From Adineta vaga (taxonomy: Eukaryota; Rotifera): DNA of 64,000 nt. Positions 47,515 to 59,049 of this stretch are shown in pieces. The stretch lies in the NCBI GenBank assembly GCA_021613535.1, contig CP075494.1:6076001-6140000 (forward strand). The letters run 5' to 3'. The notes beneath the pieces were generated by a model that ran no database searches, was not told the origin of the DNA, and was given only the letters and a program-made list of their open reading frames with translations. Both the position numbers and the translations under genes were made by a program. Numbering within the stretch: position 1 is the stretch's first letter; each line of letters begins with the position of its first letter.

Positions 47515-49161
47515 CTATGAATCATATTTTTTCCATTCCATTCCCTAAAATCAATAGAATATAGTTCATTTCGAAGAGAAGACAACCTAGTTTTCACTTA
47601 CATCAGGTGGTTCACAAGTGACTTTGCCTTTTGATACTTCTTCCCAATTCATATTCAAACAGGTACCACCTGATTCAGACTACGATAAAATACAATACGT
47701 CATCTTTAAATATATTCAAAGCAAAATTCTATACCATCGATTTATTCATTGCTCGACGGGTATTTTCATCACTGTCTCGATAGAGTTGTTGAAAGATACT
47801 AAATACAAACGTATGAAAACTATAATAGCCATATGATTAAAATGCAACATACGAATTCGCATCACCCGCCTCATCTTTATTATCTTTTTCATCCTTCTTA
47901 ATATCTGCTTCAATTTTATCCCAATTTTTTGCTCGTTGACTTGATGATGGATAACTCGGTGCTTTATGTGCTACCACTGCACTCATAGGAACTAAAGGAA
48001 ACAAACTTAAATTGAATTAAATCAATCCAAACGATGATATCTTACTTGGTGGTTGTATTTTAGCTGCAGATGATTGAGCATCTAGTGTTGACCATTGTAG
48101 AGATTGTTGTTTGAATAATTTAATTTCAATCTAAATCAATTTACTCGAATAAACCTTATATAAAGATAAATTTTCTTACATTCGATCCAGTTACATGGAA
48201 ACTTGTACGCGATGAATCAATAGGATAAGCGAGATCAATTTCAAGTGAATAATCATTACCAGTTGCTGGAACTTTCGTACTAACACTTAACTATAATGAA
48301 GAACAATCGAAAATGTGAACTTTAGTAAATATTCATAATGACACCTACAGTATTATCTGTTGTTTGAACTTGAACTTGATCTTTCTTTAAACCTTTAATT
48401 GGAATTTGAATGTTAACAGCACTATCTGATTGGTAGAATGAATGTCTAGGAATGCAAAAATAAATTTCTTATTACAAACATTCGAAAAAAAGTCAAATAA
48501 AAACAAACTTGATTTTTGCAGGTGGAATTGGTGCTGCTGCAACTGGTTTCACTTTTTCCGTAGTTGCTGTTGATTTTTTTTCTATATTAAAATTAAATTA
48601 GTATATTTTATCATCCAAATTTCAAAGTTACCTTCGACTTCTTTTTCACATTTTTCTTTCCATACTTTCAATTGATCATTAGTAGCTAAATAAATTTACC
48701 AGATTCAATGATTAGATCATGTAGAATTTACTTAACAATACCATCAATTTCCAATCCTTGAGCAAATGTTTTCAATGCTTCATCTTTCGAATCTTGATTG
48801 TATAATGCTGTTCCTTTTCGAAGATAGGCTTTGATATTTGCTCCATCTAATTGAATTGCGTTATTACTGTCATTCAATGCATCTAAGAGATATACATAAA
48901 TAGATTGCTAAACAGATATACTATTCCTACCAGTGTATCTTTTCATTTTCAATGCACATTGTGCACGTGCAGCTAAGACCTTTGAAGTGAATGGATTATC
49001 GTTTTTTTCATCATTTTCTAATGCTTTAGTATAAAGCTAAAAATGAAGAATGAAAATGAATTATATTTCATCAGAAAACTTCCATGACGAACTTCATGAG
49101 CTTGTTCATATTTATCATCAACAAATGCTTCATTTGCTTCTTCGAAAATTTGTTTCGACAT
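47515..49161 (-). CDS. SUGT1: SGT1 co-chaperone (SUGT1)
   Basis: From ATG 49161 (MSKQIFEEANEAFVDDKYEQ) to TAG 47515. Domain order TPR ('LYTKALENDE', 'AARAQCALKMKRYTDALND', 'IKAYLRKGTALYNQ'), CS ('KIKHSFYQSDSAVNIQIPIK', 'DYSLEIDLAYPID', 'IEIKLFKQ'), and SGS ('SYPSSSQRAKNWDKIEADIK', 'IFQQLYRDSDENTRRAMNKS', 'ESGGTCLNMNWEEVSKGKV'). A last micro-exon (47515-47544) restores the conserved C-terminus 'GMEWKKYDS'. Without it the frame would stop at 47587 just past a perfect GTAAGT donor, and the family's ending would be lost. SGT1 acts with HSP90 and SKP1 in kinetochore assembly and in NLR/SCF signalling. High confidence. Confidence 0.94.
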
Positions 49162-49961
49162 ATTCGTAGAATAAATCTGGAAAAGTGAAAATGTAAAAAA
49201 GAAAGGAAGGTTACAAGATACTATGAAAGAACAATAAGCAAACAAGCAGAATAAAATTAAATTCTATTCGTCAAATTGGTTTTTTCCCCTTTCCCCAAGG
49301 TAAGTCAGATGACGCAAGGTGTTGGTTTGATTATTCATAGAATCGATATACTATATGATGGTTTTTTAAATAAATGAAGAATCGAAATATTTCCAGTTGT
49401 ATTGTGTAAAGTAAATTCCTTTTTTCTTTTTCAGCTATGAGTAAACTAATAAAATATCAAATAAATAATATCATTGTACTGTAATTTAGAAAGGAACGAT
49501 CTTGATTTTATTCAAATCTTACAAAAATTTCAGAGACTCTTATTGTAATTAGTTCACTTTAGTACGTTGAGAAAATATCAAACGAAGTATATACTTTCGA
49601 CGATTATCTCTCTCATCGACAGATGTAGGTAGTCATCAACGATATGCATTGCTTTGATTTTTTTTATCTTTTTCTTGTGAGTGAGTGTAATGTAGCGCAT
49701 TCAGGTGTTTTATTCGTCGATCTTCGATATTGATCACACAGATACTCATATTAAAAACGCAATATTTCTTTCTTTTTTACCATCGGGACACACCTATCTT
49801 TTTATTCATATATACAGAAATGTATCAAGACATATCTAGTAGTATTGGTATAATATGTAAGACTTTGTTTTTGATAAAACGACTAAGTAGGTAGAGGTGT
49901 TAATGATGATATTAGCATCATTATGATTCAACACAGACAGAGAAAGTTAATTTTATTATAG
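49162..49961. other. Divergent promoter region, SGT1 / AMDHD1
   Basis: About 0.8 kb between divergent starts with no exon evident. Neither gene has a clear TATA box. Confidence 0.5.
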
Positions 49962-51815
49962 ATGACATTACGAACATTAATTTATGGTGCTAGACAGATT
50001 GTCACTGTCACACGTGGTAAAAATGAAAAATTTTTACATGGAAAAGATATGCATGATATTGGAATTGTAAAATCAGATACAATTGGTTTAAGTGTAATGA
50101 TTGAAAAGTGAGAAAAGATAAATCGAGTAAAGAAGTAGATGATGAGTTACCTAACTTTAATCGTAACAAAAGAAAATGTATGAATAGGATAGCTAATATT
50201 GAGCGATATTTTTTTTATTAAATAGTGAAGATATTATTGCAATTGGAACTGATGATGATATTGCACGGGAGTTTGAAGGAGTAGAAGTTGATCAAAAGAT
50301 CGATGCATCGGGATGTTGCATTTTACCAGGTATACGATGTTGCTTCATAGATACAATAACTGAGATGTTAAGGATACGTTTATTTATTAAGGTTTTGTTG
50401 ATTCACATACTCATCCAATTTGGGCAGGTGATCGAGTGCATGAATATGCCAAGAAAGTATGTCATAAGAGATCATCCATGTTCTTTTCAGTTAACCATTT
50501 TTTCTGTGGATTGAAAGTTAGCAGGTGCGACCTATATGGAAATCATGCGTGAAGGTGGTGGAATTGGTTTTACTGTTGAGAAAACACGATTAGCTTCTGA
50601 TAAAGAACTTCTAATGTCTTTAGTTGCTCGTTTAAAGCGTATGCTATATGCTGGTAAGTGTCCATTCATTTCAATTATTTGATTTTTAAGTTTATTTTTA
50701 TTAGGTACGACTCATGTTGAATGTAAGACAGGTTATGGACTTGAATGGCCCGATGAATTACGTCTTTTAAAACTACTTGAACAAGCTCGTTCACATGTAC
50801 CTATTGGTATTTCTATAACTTATTGTGCTGCACATGCAGTTCCAAAGTAAGACGAAATATTTTGTTCCTTGTGATTTCAATCTGTATACATACATTTTAG
50901 AAATAAAACTGCAGAAGAAATGACAGAAGATATTGTCAATAATCAAATAAAAGCATTGAAGAAATTAATCGATGATAAAGAACTCAATGTGAGTGATATC
51001 GATGTTTTCTGTGAAAAAGGTAAACAGAAAAAAAACGAATAATTCTCAATAATCAGTAGTGAATTCGTTTTTTGAGGCGTCTACGATATTGAACAAAGTC
51101 GACGAATACTTCTTGCTGGTAAAGAAATTGGTTTATCAATGAATTTTCATGGTGATGAACTTAATTATACTGGTTCAGCTGAAGTAAGCTGTTAAGTTTG
51201 CTCTTTCAAATTTATCTGATTTTATATCATAGATGGGTGCGGAAATCGGTGCACGTGCTATCAGTCATTTAGAATGTATCTCTGATGAAGGTATTCGTGC
51301 AATGGCTGAAGCTAAAACAGTAGCGGTGATTTTACCACATACTGGTTATATATTACGAATTGAATTACCACCTGTACGACGAATGATTGATGCTGGAGTA
51401 CCAATTGCTTTAGGTACAGATGCAAATCCAAATGCATTTTCATCAGCAATGGTATGTTATTGATCTGGATTGAATAAAATATGATTCTGATTTATCATCA
51501 CTATTCTAGCCAATATCAATGAATTTAGCGTGTGTTCTTTGTCATATGACTTTGGAAGAGGCATTAACAGCAGCAACAATCAATAGTGCTGCAGCCTTGG
51601 GTATTTCAGAAAAATATGGATCAATTGAAATCGGTAAAAAAGCTGATCTTATCATATGTCGATGTCCATCGTAAGATATTCTTTTAATAATTTCTTTTAC
51701 TATTCATTTCATTCTATCTAGATGGGAACATATAATATATCAATTCGGTGATCATACTCATCTGATTCGACATGTTCTGAAACATGGTACAATTGTCTAT
51801 ACAAAGAATGCCTAA
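49962..51815 (+). CDS. AMDHD1: Imidazolonepropionase (histidine degradation)
   Basis: About ten exons from ATG 49962 (MTLRTLIYGARQIVTV) to TAA 51815. Third step of histidine catabolism: hydrolyses 4-imidazolone-5-propionate to formiminoglutamate. Amidohydrolase features: metal motif HxH in 'GFVDSHTHPIWAGDR', 'GGGIGFTVEKTR' substrate loop, 'TTHVECKTGYGLEW', 'FHGDEL' (metal His), 'AISHLECIS' (metal His), 'ALGTDANPNAF' (catalytic Asp), and the closing 'GSIEIGKKADLIIC'. All expected ligands are present, so it should be active. No other hut-pathway gene is in the window. Confidence 0.94.
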
Positions 51816-51983
51816 GTATTTCAATCAACTTTCAAAAGACTTCTATTCGTAGTGCTTTAGTTCATCATCGAATTTAATTCTATCAATGTAATCAAGTCTT
51901 ATGTATTAGTTATGTAATGAGAGAGACAAAATCCGATTTCCTATGACTATATGATTTAATAAATAATAGAAGGGTTTTCTTTG

Positions 51984-52811
51984 TCAACTGTGCAATGTCA
52001 ATGGATAGAAAGTAGTAATAGTTAATCTTCTCGGTGGTCGTCGAATAACAATCGATGCATCTTCGCACATTCGAGATCGATTTAATAATCGTTCATTTAC
52101 TGTTAAAGTAGGGAGTATATTATTCATTCGGGGAGTATTTATGATTGGAATTTGGATTGATGATTTGACCGGTAGTGGTGGTGGTGGTGGTGGTAGCGGC
52201 TTGAATCGTTCAGATGGTAACAATTCATTTGATCGTAAATGACGAACAATAGTCGGTACTAAAATATTCATAAATAGAAAAATGAAACCAGTAAATAAAA
52301 ACAAGCAACATTACATATTGGTTTTCTTCGATAATGAATTGTTGGTTTTTCGATATGAACAGTATTAAATGATATCAATTTAGGACAACATTCTTCTTCG
52401 GTTGTTAGACTTTCTTTTACTTGCTCGAATGCAGGTAATGGTAATTGATATGAATCTTTCGTCATCGATTTCTGTGTTTTTTCTCGAATAAAAAGTTGAC
52501 TATATTCTGTATTCCATGAATGATAATAAGACGGTGGATTAAATATTTTATGTCCCATAGTAACAGATCGTTTGCCTGTATATTTCGAATGACGACGACA
52601 TGGAGCATGTGGTACCCTAAGAAACAAGAAAGAATATTCATATCAATGAAAGATTATCAGATGAAGAAATCAAACAATACCCTGAATGTTTAGTACTATG
52701 ATGAGTATCAGCTACGCTAGTTTCTATCGAAATAACAGGATGAGATCGTTTTGCAGAAGACGGTCTTCTGGACAATCTGCGTTGATGCAAGATTTCAGAT
52801 TCATTCGACAT
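51984..52811 (-). CDS. Unknown basic Pro-rich protein
   Basis: Three exons from ATG 52811 (MSNESEILHQRRLSRRPSS) to TGA 51984; both junctions keep phase ('KHSG|VPHAPCRRHSKY' and 'RRKPIL|PTIVRH'). About 240 residues, basic, with 'KYTGKRSVTMGHKIFNPPSYYHSWNTEY' containing aromatic-rich 'YYHSWNTEYSQLF', then a proline stretch 'FKPLPPPPPPLPVKSSI' that could bind SH3/WW/profilin, and a basic tail 'IVIRRPPRRLTITTFY'. No signal peptide or TM segment. The pattern of short aromatic/basic motifs recalls microtubule-inner or sperm-associated proteins; that is only a guess. Confidence 0.6.
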
Positions 52812-53475
52812 GACGTACTGTTATGAGTGATAATGGAAAACAGTGTGATATTTTTCTATTTTTTTGTTTTTATATTAAGTGTGTGAAAAAAAAGTTCTGA
52901 TATTTTTTCATTTTCATCCATAATGAATGAGAAAGAGCACTTTTCTATTCTTTTTTTTCTTCTTCTTCTTCTTCTTCAGTCGTATTTCATCACCACTTGA
53001 CGTACAAGTGATGATGTTAAATAATAAATAGTAGATCGTTTTTTTTTCTTGAAAAGAAAATATTCAAATGTGACCGTTCTGTTATTTTAATTACCCTTTC
53101 AAATTACAAAAAAAAATGTACGTTTTACAAAGATTTGTAACGAAAATGTATGCTTTTGTACTGACATATAACAACTAATTTTGTCCGCATTTTACAGTAC
53201 AAAGTATTTGTTATGAATTCAATGAGAAACGTCTTTTTTCTCATTACAATTTCAAGTATTCTTTTTCTTACAATGCCGAAGATTGCGAACGAGTATCTTC
53301 TATCGCTATGATAAAGAACATATTGTCTGTTCTGAATGTGAATTAAATTTATTCACTTAATTGATGTGCGTTCACCTCATCAATTAATGTCGATGCTTAA
53401 TTGATGTGATCGCGTTAACTCATATGATTCTATATAATATGCAATCATAAACAAGTATGAAGACTATCATTAAGA
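52812..53475. other. Intergenic, no gene seen
   Basis: AT-rich spacer between divergent small genes. A direct repeat of TTAATTGATG(TG) occurs near 53350-53410 (three TTAATTGATGT/TTAATGTCGATG-like units), which may be regulatory. Confidence 0.45.
52957..52977. repeat. (TTC)n microsatellite
   Basis: About seven TTC units in the spacer between the Pro-rich protein gene and the small gene at 53476. Confidence 0.85.
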
Positions 53476-53811
53476 ATGTCTTCAGCCAAACAACTTGCTG
53501 TCACCGACATCATCGAACAACACAAGGAACAATATCTGGAATTAATTTTCAAACAAAAATTGGAAGCACTCGATCGATATAAACAACAATCTCAGGTATA
53601 TATTTCTCTTTCACCTAGAATAGAAGAGGAATTATTTAGGTAAGTCAATGGAAATCTTGATAAAAATATGATATTTCTACTTTTATTTATCTACTTTCCT
53701 AGTCTTTCTAAACAACCAATATGTAAACCGGAAAAAATCAATATCAACGATGTAACACGAATGACAGATGATGATTTTCTTCTCGCAGAACTCAATGGTC
53801 ATTTTCAATAG
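53476..53811 (+). CDS. Small acidic/helical protein, unknown (90 aa)
   Basis: Two exons, 53476-53639 and 53703-53811, in phase. Sequence starts MSSAKQLAVTDIIEQHKEQY, a charged amphipathic helix ('ELIFKQKLEALDRYKQQSQ'), and ends 'MTDDDFLLAELNGHFQ'. The helical, Glu/Lys/Gln-rich make-up suggests a subunit of a coiled-coil assembly. A donor-like CAG|GTATAT in exon 1 is skipped, because splicing there would hit a stop in the next piece. No family recognised. An AATAAA lies about 30 bp downstream (near 53840). Confidence 0.6.
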
Positions 53812-53919
53812 GAATTTCTTACTATATTTCATTTTTGTAAATAAAATTTAACGCGCTTTGTATTATTAATAAAAGTTCAGTCTTCATTTGAAAAAATTCT
53901 TCTAAATTAATTTACTCTT

Positions 53920-55340
53920 ATGCTCATAATCGAATTATTTTTTCTTTCGTATCTTTCGTTCGTTTCTAGTCAACGATATTATGCTTTTGTTGAGACATTA
54001 TTTGTCATTGATCAAAACTATTTTCCTCGATTATCACAGATTTACTATGAAGAATATGTTCGTACCATTGTTGATACAGCAAATATAGTAAATCGAGAGA
54101 ATCTATTAATAATAGAACTAATTCTATTCTAGATATTTCAATCAGAAAATGATCTTGATGTGAAAATTGAAATCATCATTTCAAGAATAGTTTATTTAAA
54201 TATCGTTCAATCCGTATCACAGGAACCATATGTATATGAATCCATTCTTCGAGAAAGAGTCGATGATTATAATAGATATGATTCAATTGTACTTCTCTGG
54301 TATCAACCATGGGAAGGACCGTATGGTGCTCAAGGTTATGCAATGGTGAAAGGAGTCTGTCATCCAAGTTATAGTTTGTTTGAAAAATCTTTCTTTGATG
54401 GAATATAAGAGAAATCGTTTGATAGAAATTATGTATGTACTTCCATATCAAAATGCGGCATTTTATCTGGCACATGAATTTGGCCATCAACTTGGACTTG
54501 TTCATCAAGTTGATACATCTTGTTATACAAATTCATATATGTCCGTGATGACGAAATCACATACGGCTTCATATGAACAAGCACGATGGACAAAATGTGA
54601 AAATGATTGGATTAATAATCATATATGTGACTTTGAATGTCTTTTCAATAAACCAGATGGTTATCAACTAATTAAAAAGAAATTTTCGACAATGCCGGGA
54701 AAACGTATGAATAATGATCAACAAGCAAAAATGATTGAACCCAATGAGCAAAGTATGGGGGAAGTATCAACATTTACATATATGGCAACAGATACAAAGA
54801 GTCGATGTTTATATTTTCGATACTATACTGGAGGATTCAATGGAGGTTAGTTGTTTAATGAAGTTTTCTGTGAGAAGAAAAAAAGTGAATATTCTAGAAA
54901 ATAAATATGCATTTACTCCCATGTTACCAGGTTCAGAATGTGGTATCAATTCAATATGTTATCGTGATCAATGTGTATCAATGGATGATCTCGATGCATC
55001 ATTAATTCAGACGGACTATGAAACAGATATACTTGATTTACGTACACATTGTAGTTCAGGTAATAATCCTGCTGATTTGAAAGCGAGTAATCATGATTCA
55101 CATGTAAATATTGAATGTATCAATTGGGAAAATGATTTTTTATGTGATCAATCAAAAACATGTCCGAAAAGTGATGATTCAAGTACTCTTGCACTTTACA
55201 TAAATCATGTATGTTGTGCAAAATGTTCTTCGAACCCCAATAGCGTTTTCGCGATGATTAGTCACGCGAGAAATGATTCAATATATTCTCTACTAACATT
55301 GTTCATTTCAATTCTTGTTTGTCTATATTTTCTAAAATAA
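53920..55340 (+). CDS. ADAM-like zinc metalloprotease, possible frameshift
   Basis: Signal peptide (MLIIELFFLSYLSFVSS), reprolysin-type domain starting 'YYAFVETLFVIDQNYF' (M12B proteins begin 'Y.E....D'), then 'AQGYAMVKGVCHPSY' and zinc motif HEFGHQLGLVH, followed by a Cys-rich part 'GSECGINSICYRDQCV' like ADAM/ADAMTS, and a C-terminal hydrophobic anchor 'LLTLFISILVCLYFLK' (TM or GPI). Clear introns are at 54088-54132 and 54848-54899. Around 54374-54411 the frame shifts by one just before the active site: either a 34-36 bp intron ('GTTTG...TAAGAG') or a true frameshift. No Met-turn was confidently seen. If intact, a membrane-anchored protease. Confidence 0.72.
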
Positions 55341-56371
55341 AAGTACCAATCGAGTGAATCTCATTTTTCACGAGCTGACTAATGATATGGTTACGTGAAG
55401 CAGGAAAACTAAAGATTGTCATAATATAATGTGAGAAAGTCATTGAATTTCTGATATAAAAACATGTTTTATATTATCTAATCTATTAGATCAACGGTAC
55501 TAAATGAAAATAAAATATTGAAATATGATTATATGTATGGGACACAACAAAAAATGAACCTTCATTAATATCAAAACTATGATCTTCTAAAGCCTTGTAG
55601 ATCAAATAGACGACAAAGAAAAAAAAACAGATTTTATCAGAATAGATATGATTGATCAAATGACTATATTTCTTCGTTGAAAATTGATCTGAAAACATCG
55701 AAGTCTCATATCTATAAAAGATACATTTTTATGCAATATGTCCTTCGATAGATCGTCAAGTATTCTAATAACAAAAAACAACAAGCTGATCATAGTTGTA
55801 GACAATAAATGAAAGTTTTCTAACAAATAGAAATGTTCTTGTTATGTCTACGCTTGTTCATGAACAATAACGAAGAACATTTATTGTTTTCTTGATGTAC
55901 AAGAAAAAAAAACTTATTTGACAATACATTTCTTTCCAAGGAAAAGAACTTTTGATGGTCTTTTGTTCCCTATTGAAATAGCAATGAGAGAAAAACAAAT
56001 GATTGCATTCATCGACGTTGAGAATTATTTCGAGAAAAAAAGAATGCCCTTGATTACATCAATAGGTAATATGCAAGTGCCATTTTGTTGTTTTGACATC
56101 GATATCAAATATATTATCAATCATATCTTATTCGAGGAAAAGAGCAAGAAATGAAAATTACACACCCGACTACACATCTGATAACATAGAGAGAGAGACA
56201 TTAGCAGCCTTCTACTCTATTGAATATAAAAGTCTGAATTATGTAACGCGCATTTCTTTCGTTAGACAGATGTGTTTTCTGACACATTGTCAAAAGAACA
56301 AAATAAATTTGATTTCGTTAGGGATATTATATACAGCGATTTTTTTTAAAAATAATTTCAGATAGCAAATA
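55341..56371. other. Intergenic, upstream of the Asn/Pro-rich gene
   Basis: 1 kb without a credible exon. An acceptor-like TTTCAG at 56357-56361 just before the next ATG suggests a 5' UTR exon upstream. Confidence 0.45.
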
Positions 56372-58591
56372 ATGGCATATGAACGATCATCATCATTGTA
56401 TCGCAGTAAATCCGGAGAAGGTAAGAAAACATCTTTCGTTCAGTCATGATCTTTCGCACATAATCTTTTTTTATACGTATTTTCAGACGGTTATGGTTTT
56501 GGTTTGAATAATACTTCATTCACTAGTACGAATGGAAACAATTATTCAAAATATGACGGAATGCCAGCAACGTATGGATTTGGAGGAGGTGATATGTTTA
56601 TGAGTAGTTATAATACAAATGATTATGTAAATGGAAATAATGGAACAACATTTACTTTCAATGGAAATAGTGGAACACTTTTAAACGGTAACAATGCTTT
56701 ACAATTTCAATTTAATGGAAATCCTGACACACTTCTGAACGGTGCCAATACTCTTGCATTTCATTTTACGGGCAATCCAGATACATTTCTAAACAGTAGC
56801 AATGCTCCAACACTTCCCAACACTAATAATGCTATTGCTCTTCGTAATGGTGGCAATAGTGATAGCTTTCTAAATGCTTGCAGTAACTTGCTATTTTCAA
56901 ATGGAAATAGTAATGATGGATTTTTCGGCAATAATAACAGTACAACATTTGCCAATAGTAATAGTGCCCCAATGTTTTCCAATGGTAATAGCAATTCAAT
57001 GTTTTCTAATGATATTAACAATACCACATTTTCTAATGTTAACAATAATGATACATTTTTAAATGGTGGTCCAGTTGAACAAACTTTAAATAATTCAAAT
57101 GTTGATTCCTTTTCAAGTATTGGTTCTCGTGAACAATTTTTAAATGGCATTCATACAGAAATATTTCTTAATGAGAATAATGGAAATATTTCTAAACGAG
57201 ACTCTCAATTACCAGCATTGTCAAATACTATTGAACCCCAAGGATTTATTGGAGCACCATTTACTAACAATAATGATTATGGTACAACTACAACCACAGA
57301 AAAACCAACATCAACAACAACGAATTATCCAACAGATAGTCAAGGTCTTTTTCAAGATCCTAGCCCACAATTAATTCGTCGACCAGCATTAGGAGCTCCA
57401 CAAGTATATACTCAACGAGTTATTGTGAAATTTCTTCAACCACCACCGATACAAGCATCGGGTGTAAGTATAACAAAAAAGCAAAAAAAAATTAACTCAT
57501 ATATTTGTTTTATTTTTAGCCACTTATTATTAAAGAAGTTCGTGCACCACAACCACCACCACCTCCTCCACTATTCATTCGTAAGTCAACTTTATTTTCT
57601 CATAAAGAACCTATTGTACTAGACAATTTTTCTTTTAGGACAACGTCCACCACCACCACCAATGTTACCACCATTGATTATACGTGAAGCTCCACCTAAA
57701 CTACCACCTTTAGGTCCACAAAGTAAGATATTTTGTAAAAAACAGAATTGAAAAAAGAGAATCAAAACTTGTATAGTAATCACTAAAATGCTTCCACCAT
57801 TACCTGTACCACCACGTTCTGTAATTATCGAACGTTTACCACCTCTTCCACCTAGACCACGTGATGTTATCGTTGAACGTTGGTTACCATATCGAACATT
57901 ACAAAAACGCCGTGTAATTATTCAACGAGCACCACCTGCTGTTATTCCAAAACCACGTAACATTATTATTTAGTATGTCGAACAAAAATATGCGAAATAA
58001 ATGATTTTTCTACTATGATAATTTGTCTTTTTTTAGTTATGAACCAGCTAAAGCTCAAATTGTTCGTCGATTCCAAAATCTTGGTATAGCACCTGCTAAT
58101 CCAGATGAATATGTTGCACGTTATGGTGCACAATTAGAAGATGCTCAAACTCTTGTTTCACATGCTCGACAAGCTGGTGTTGTAGAAGATATTGTAGGAC
58201 ACCTTCCTTTTTTTTCACGAAATAGTTGAAAAAAATGATTTGATTTTTTTTTGCTTAGTCACCGCCTATTAGTATGCGGACAAGTTTGCAATCATCTACT
58301 GGTGAAACCGGTGAAACAAGTGATGGTGCACTTAGTACTATTGGCAATGATTTGAGCGAAGGAAATTCACTTGCTGGTGCTGGTTTTGAAATGGTCAATA
58401 GTAATGTTGGTGGAGTTGGTTCAAGTACTTATGATTCGATTTCAACCAATAATACACTTGGTCGTACAAGTGGCTCCGCTGGTGATTTGGAATCATCATT
58501 TGGTAGTTTTGGTTTTGCTGATAATGCCAGTGGTTTTGGGGCTGCTAATAACTATTTCGATTCTTATTCATCTCAACATTCTTATAGTTAA
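56372..58591 (+). CDS. Asn-rich / Pro-rich repeat protein, cytoskeletal-like
   Basis: About seven exons from ATG 56372 (MAYERSSSLYRSKSGEDGYG) to TAA 58591. Three zones: (1) about 300 residues of degenerate Asn/Gly/Phe repeats such as 'FNGNPDTLLNG', 'FSNGNSN', 'TFLNGG'; (2) a Pro-rich zone of hydrophobic strands alternating with prolines, 'RVIVKFLQPPP', 'PLIIKEVRAPQPPPPPP', 'SVIIERLPPLPPRPRDVIVER', 'RRVIIQRAPP'; (3) an ordered segment 'YEPAKAQIVRRFQNLGIAPA' followed by a Gly/Ser-rich tail. The strand-Pro alternation resembles articulin/alveolin-type membrane-skeleton proteins, but this is analogy only. No signal peptide. Low-complexity Asn tracts may promote condensation. Confidence 0.62.
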
Positions 58592-59049
58592 TAGGACAGT
58601 TTCATATTTTGTTCTTATCTTCTTCTTTTTACTAACTTTTAACTTTATTTATTGATATTTTTTCAAATAAAAGAAACGTTGAAGTTCTTTTCAATGAATT
58701 ATATGTCAAATGACACCACCTACCAATAGTAATAATTTATTTGTTTATTATGTAAACGAAATGAACCAATTGAATATCTTACACAAAACGAATCTTTAAA
58801 GAAAAACAACAACTTTCTTTTTCTTTTCTCTCATTTAAATAATATGTTTTTCATTTATGTATCTGTTCATTACCAATATGATCAAATGACATTCACACAT
58901 CATGCATGTAATATTTCGATGGTCATTATATGTATAACGAAGGTTATTACTAAATTAAGATCTTGATGATATTCGAGAGAAAGAATAAAAATACGTAAAC
59001 AAAATGATTTAAATATATTGAATATTTCAGATGTATGAACAAAATCGTT
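58592..59049. other. Intergenic, TONSL promoter
   Basis: AT-rich gap with no coding signal; an AATAAA near 58666 is likely the poly(A) signal of the previous gene. Confidence 0.5.

Noticed and set aside
47587-47589. Stop codon as the end of SGT1
   Set aside because: It lies inside an intron with donor GTAAGT; the micro-exon at 47515 gives the conserved ending.
55918-56154. Plus-strand frame of 78 codons (begins at a non-ATG codon)
   Set aside because: No ATG start, no splice support, no recognisable motif; likely chance.
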